Source of the DNA: Chloroflexota bacterium
GTDB taxonomy: Bacteria; Chloroflexota; Dehalococcoidia; Lucifugimonadales; JADFKI01
Direction of reading: 5' to 3'
NCBI GenBank assembly: GCA_009838595.1
Contig: VXRI01000067.1
Coordinates: forward strand, 1 to 7,378
Length of the DNA: 7,378 bases
Positions 5,645 to 7,378 of this stretch are shown piece after piece. The notes beneath the pieces are model-generated. The model saw only the letters and a list, made by a program, of their open reading frames with translations. It was not told the origin of the DNA and searched no databases. The position numbers and the translations under genes were made by a program. How positions within the stretch are numbered: position 1 is the stretch's first letter; each line of letters begins with the position of its first letter.

Positions 5645-7072
5645 ATGACCACCACCGACATTAATTTCATGACCGCGGTCGATCTCTCGCAGCGCATTCG
5701 CAGCGGAGACCTGTCCTGCGTAGAGGTGATGCAGGCGCATATCGCGCAGATTGACCGTGTGAATCCGCAGGTCAACGCCATCGTTACCTATCATCCCGAC
5801 ACGGCGCTTGAAGGCGCGAAGGCTGCCGATGATGCGCTGAGTCGCGGCGACGATGTGGGCGTATTGCACGGCTTGCCGGTGGCGCACAAGGATCTCGTCG
5901 ACACCGCCGGAGTGCGCACCACATACGGCTCGCCCATCTACGCCGACCACATCCCGGAGCAGGACGCGTTGATGGTCGAACGCCTGAAGCAAGCGGGCGC
6001 GATCTCCGTAGGCAAGACGAATACGCCCGAGTTCGGCGCAGGCTCGCAGACATTCAACGAAGTCTTCGGCGTGACGCTCAACCCGTATGACCTGACGAAG
6101 ACTTGCGGCGGCAGCAGCGGCGGCGCGGCGGTCGCGCTGTCGTGCGGCATGGTCGCCATCGCGGATGGCAGCGACCTCGGCGGTTCGTTACGCAACCCGT
6201 CGAACTTCTGCAACATAGTCGGATTTCGCACTTCCGTCGGTCGCGTTCCGGTCTGGCCATCCGCCATGCCTTGGACTTTGCTATCGGTGCAGGGACCGAT
6301 GGCGCGCACCGTGCAGGATACAGCCCTGATGCTCAGCGCCATCGCCGGTCCGGACGCGCGCTGCCCTGTCGCCCTGACAGACGAAGGCGATTCCTTCAAC
6401 CCGCTGACACACTCACTAGAGCGCGATTTTGAAGGCGTGCGCATCGCGTGGAGCGGCGATATGGACGGGCTGCCGGTTGACCCGCGCATCCTGACCGTCA
6501 TCGAGAGCCAGCGCGGAGTTTTCGGCGAGCTTGGCTGCGACATAGATGAAGGGTGCCCCGATTTCAGAGACGCCAACGAAGTCTTCATGACGATGCGCGC
6601 CGCGAGTATGGCGGCAAGCCGCGCCGAACTGCTGCGCACGTACCGCGACCAAATGAAAGACACGGTCATCTGGAACATCGAGCAAGGCATGAAGCTAACC
6701 GCCGCCGAGATTGGCGCCGCCGAAATCAAGCGAGCAGCCCTGTACGAGCGCGTCCGCAAGTTCATGGAGACCTACGAATTTATGGTGTTCCCGGTCAGCC
6801 AGCACCCGCCGTTCGATGTTACGCAGCCGTACCTGACCGAAGTTGCCGGCGTGCAGATGGACACCTACATCGACTGGATGCGATCCTGCTATTACATCAC
6901 TGCCACCGGGCATCCCGCCATCTCCGTGCCCTGCGGCTTTACCGACGAAGGCTTGCCCGTCGGAGTGCAGATTGTCGGACGCCACCAAAACGAGTTCGCC
7001 GTTCTGCAACTGGCCTACGCCTTCCAGCAGGCGACAGGCTTCTGGAAGCAGAGGCCCGAAGTCGCGGAATAG
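5645..7072 (+). CDS. Amidase-signature family hydrolase
   Basis: A 475-residue member of the amidase signature family (PF01425), which hydrolyses amide bonds with a Ser-cisSer-Lys triad. All three residues are present with the spacing of FAAH (75 and 24 residues): Lys82 (AHKD), Ser157 in the GGSSGG loop, and nucleophile Ser181 (GSDLGGS). The glycine/serine-rich signature runs from about 153 to 200. Length is normal. The open frame extends up to a TTG at 5537, but ATG at 5645 is chosen because GGAG lies 7 nt before it and homology-like sequence (AVDLSQRIRSGDLSCVEV) begins just after. The substrate cannot be told: the family includes aryl-acylamidases, nicotinamidase-like and carbamate hydrolases. 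GatCAB subunit A is less likely without gatB/gatC nearby. A TATACT box at 5567-5572 could give its own promoter, though no good -35 is seen. Transcription probably ends at the terminator at 7219-7249. Confidence 0.93.
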   Translation: MTTTDINFMTAVDLSQRIRSGDLSCVEVMQAHIAQIDRVNPQVNAIVTYHPDTALEGAKAADDALSRGDDVGVLHGLPVAHKDLVDTAGVRTTYGSPIYADHIPEQDALMVERLKQAGAISVGKTNTPEFGAGSQTFNEVFGVTLNPYDLTKTCGGSSGGAAVALSCGMVAIADGSDLGGSLRNPSNFCNIVGFRTSVGRVPVWPSAMPWTLLSVQGPMARTVQDTALMLSAIAGPDARCPVALTDEGDSFNPLTHSLERDFEGVRIAWSGDMDGLPVDPRILTVIESQRGVFGELGCDIDEGCPDFRDANEVFMTMRAASMAASRAELLRTYRDQMKDTVIWNIEQGMKLTAAEIGAAEIKRAALYERVRKFMETYEFMVFPVSQHPPFDVTQPYLTEVAGVQMDTYIDWMRSCYYITATGHPAISVPCGFTDEGLPVGVQIVGRHQNEFAVLQLAYAFQQATGFWKQRPEVAE

Positions 7073-7183
7073 GATTTAATCCCTATTCTAATAGTCCTTA
7101 TTCTCCTCATGGATATTGCTTGATATTGCGGTCTTCAGAATTCAGACTTGCATTTTTCGCTACTGTATGTAAAATGTTAGTAA

Positions 7184-7249
7184 TTCGCTGATGCGAAGAT
7201 GGATGGTTCTGCCATCGGGGGAGGCTCTGAAGCCTCCCTTTCTTTGTTT
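7184..7249 (+). ncRNA. Candidate small RNA or 3' UTR element: three consecutive hairpins ending in a terminator
   Basis: Three perfect stem-loops lie in tandem: TTCGC-TGAT-GCGAA (7184-7197), GATGG-TTCTG-CCATC (7202-7216) and an 8-bp terminator stem (7219-7238) followed by a T-rich tail. Upstream is TAAAAT (7170-7175, five of six to TATAAT) with TTGCAT at 7149-7154, though the 15-bp spacing is short. A start near 7182 would give an RNA of about 68 nt. No plus-strand gene follows within the window, so a leader or attenuator role is unlikely. It could be an independent small RNA or the structured 3' end of the amidase mRNA. Confidence 0.35.
7219..7249 (+). terminator. Rho-independent terminator after the amidase gene
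   Basis: GGGAGGCT (7219-7226), loop CTGA, and AGCCTCCC (7231-7238) form a perfect 8-bp G/C-rich stem with a four-base loop, followed by TTTCTTTGTTT. It terminates plus-strand transcription 147 bp after the amidase stop. The other strand has no T-run after the stem, so it would stop the convergent gene poorly. Confidence 0.85.
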
Positions 7250-7378
7250 AGATGAACTTCTTCCCGAATACTCGTTGACCTTGCCTATCATACTTGCTCG
7301 CCGGGATGTTCACGATTTGACGAGCGAAAGTCCCTAATTTTCGTCCAAGCAATCCTTGGTCGTGAAGAATTTCAGAAC
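7248..7378 (-). CDS. 3' end of an unrecognised minus-strand gene (5' part beyond the window)
   Basis: A minus-strand frame enters from the right edge and stays open for 42 codons up to the TAA at 7250-7248. The last residues include LHDQGLLGRKLGTFARQIV and end in VFGKKFI. The segment is basic (many Arg, Lys and Gln) and has no stop until its end, which abuts the T-tail of the terminator on the other strand. That neat convergent fit is the main support for its being real. The family is not recognised; a transposase or nucleic-acid-binding C-terminus is possible but unsupported. The start lies outside the window. Confidence 0.45.
   Translation of the reverse strand, partial: SEILHDQGLLGRKLGTFARQIVNIPASKYDRQGQRVFGKKFI

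Noticed and set aside
5938..6765. Minus-strand open frame of 275 codons opposite the amidase gene
   Set aside because: It is the shadow of an amidase with an intact catalytic triad; Ser/Arg/Pro-rich composition and no family likeness.
1..7378. CRISPR array, tRNA gene or complete insertion sequence
   Set aside because: No regularly spaced repeats, no cloverleaf-like segment with a GTTCRANNC arm, and no transposase with flanking inverted repeats were seen.

Overview
The window most likely comes from an uncultivated bacterium of the phylum Chloroflexota, probably SAR202-like or another Dehalococcoidia lineage. This is inference, resting on the style of the 16S 5' segment and on the gene mix: FAD oxidoreductases, an amidase and a xylose-isomerase-like TIM-barrel protein. 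I could not run a database search. That the organism is bacterial is firm: the 16S segment carries exact 27F and EUB338 target sites.

Layout, left to right. (1) Bases 1-356 are the first ~356 nt of a 16S rRNA gene on the minus strand, cut by the window edge, with a promoter at 415-443 and a leader that has a small hairpin and a boxA-like element. (2) Bases 451-886 hold no confident gene; two overlapping minus-strand frames there look like a frameshifted remnant. (3) Bases 887-3794 are a tight minus-strand cluster, read from right to left: L-2-hydroxyglutarate oxidase (lhgO), a small DUF2752-like membrane protein that lacks the family cysteines, a TM2-domain membrane protein, and a sugar phosphate isomerase/epimerase-like protein that seems to start at a CTG codon. 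Gaps of 11, 34 and 19 bp and an intergenic Shine-Dalgarno site before each gene indicate one operon. (4) A 179-bp divergent intergenic region (3795-3973) has a good extended -10 promoter for the operon. (5) Plus-strand genes follow: a phytoene-dehydrogenase-like (PYROXD2-like) FAD oxidoreductase (3974-5527) and an amidase-signature hydrolase (5645-7072). (6) Bases 7073-7378 hold three consecutive perfect hairpins, the last a strong intrinsic terminator, possibly a small RNA. Beyond it is the 3' end of a convergent minus-strand gene that enters from the right edge.

Taken together, the protein genes look like a catabolic or redox neighbourhood: 2-hydroxyacid oxidation, a flavin oxidoreductase, amide hydrolysis and a TIM-barrel enzyme acting on sugar-like compounds. 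No shared pathway can be proved from the sequence. I saw no CRISPR array, tRNA gene, complete insertion sequence or phage gene.
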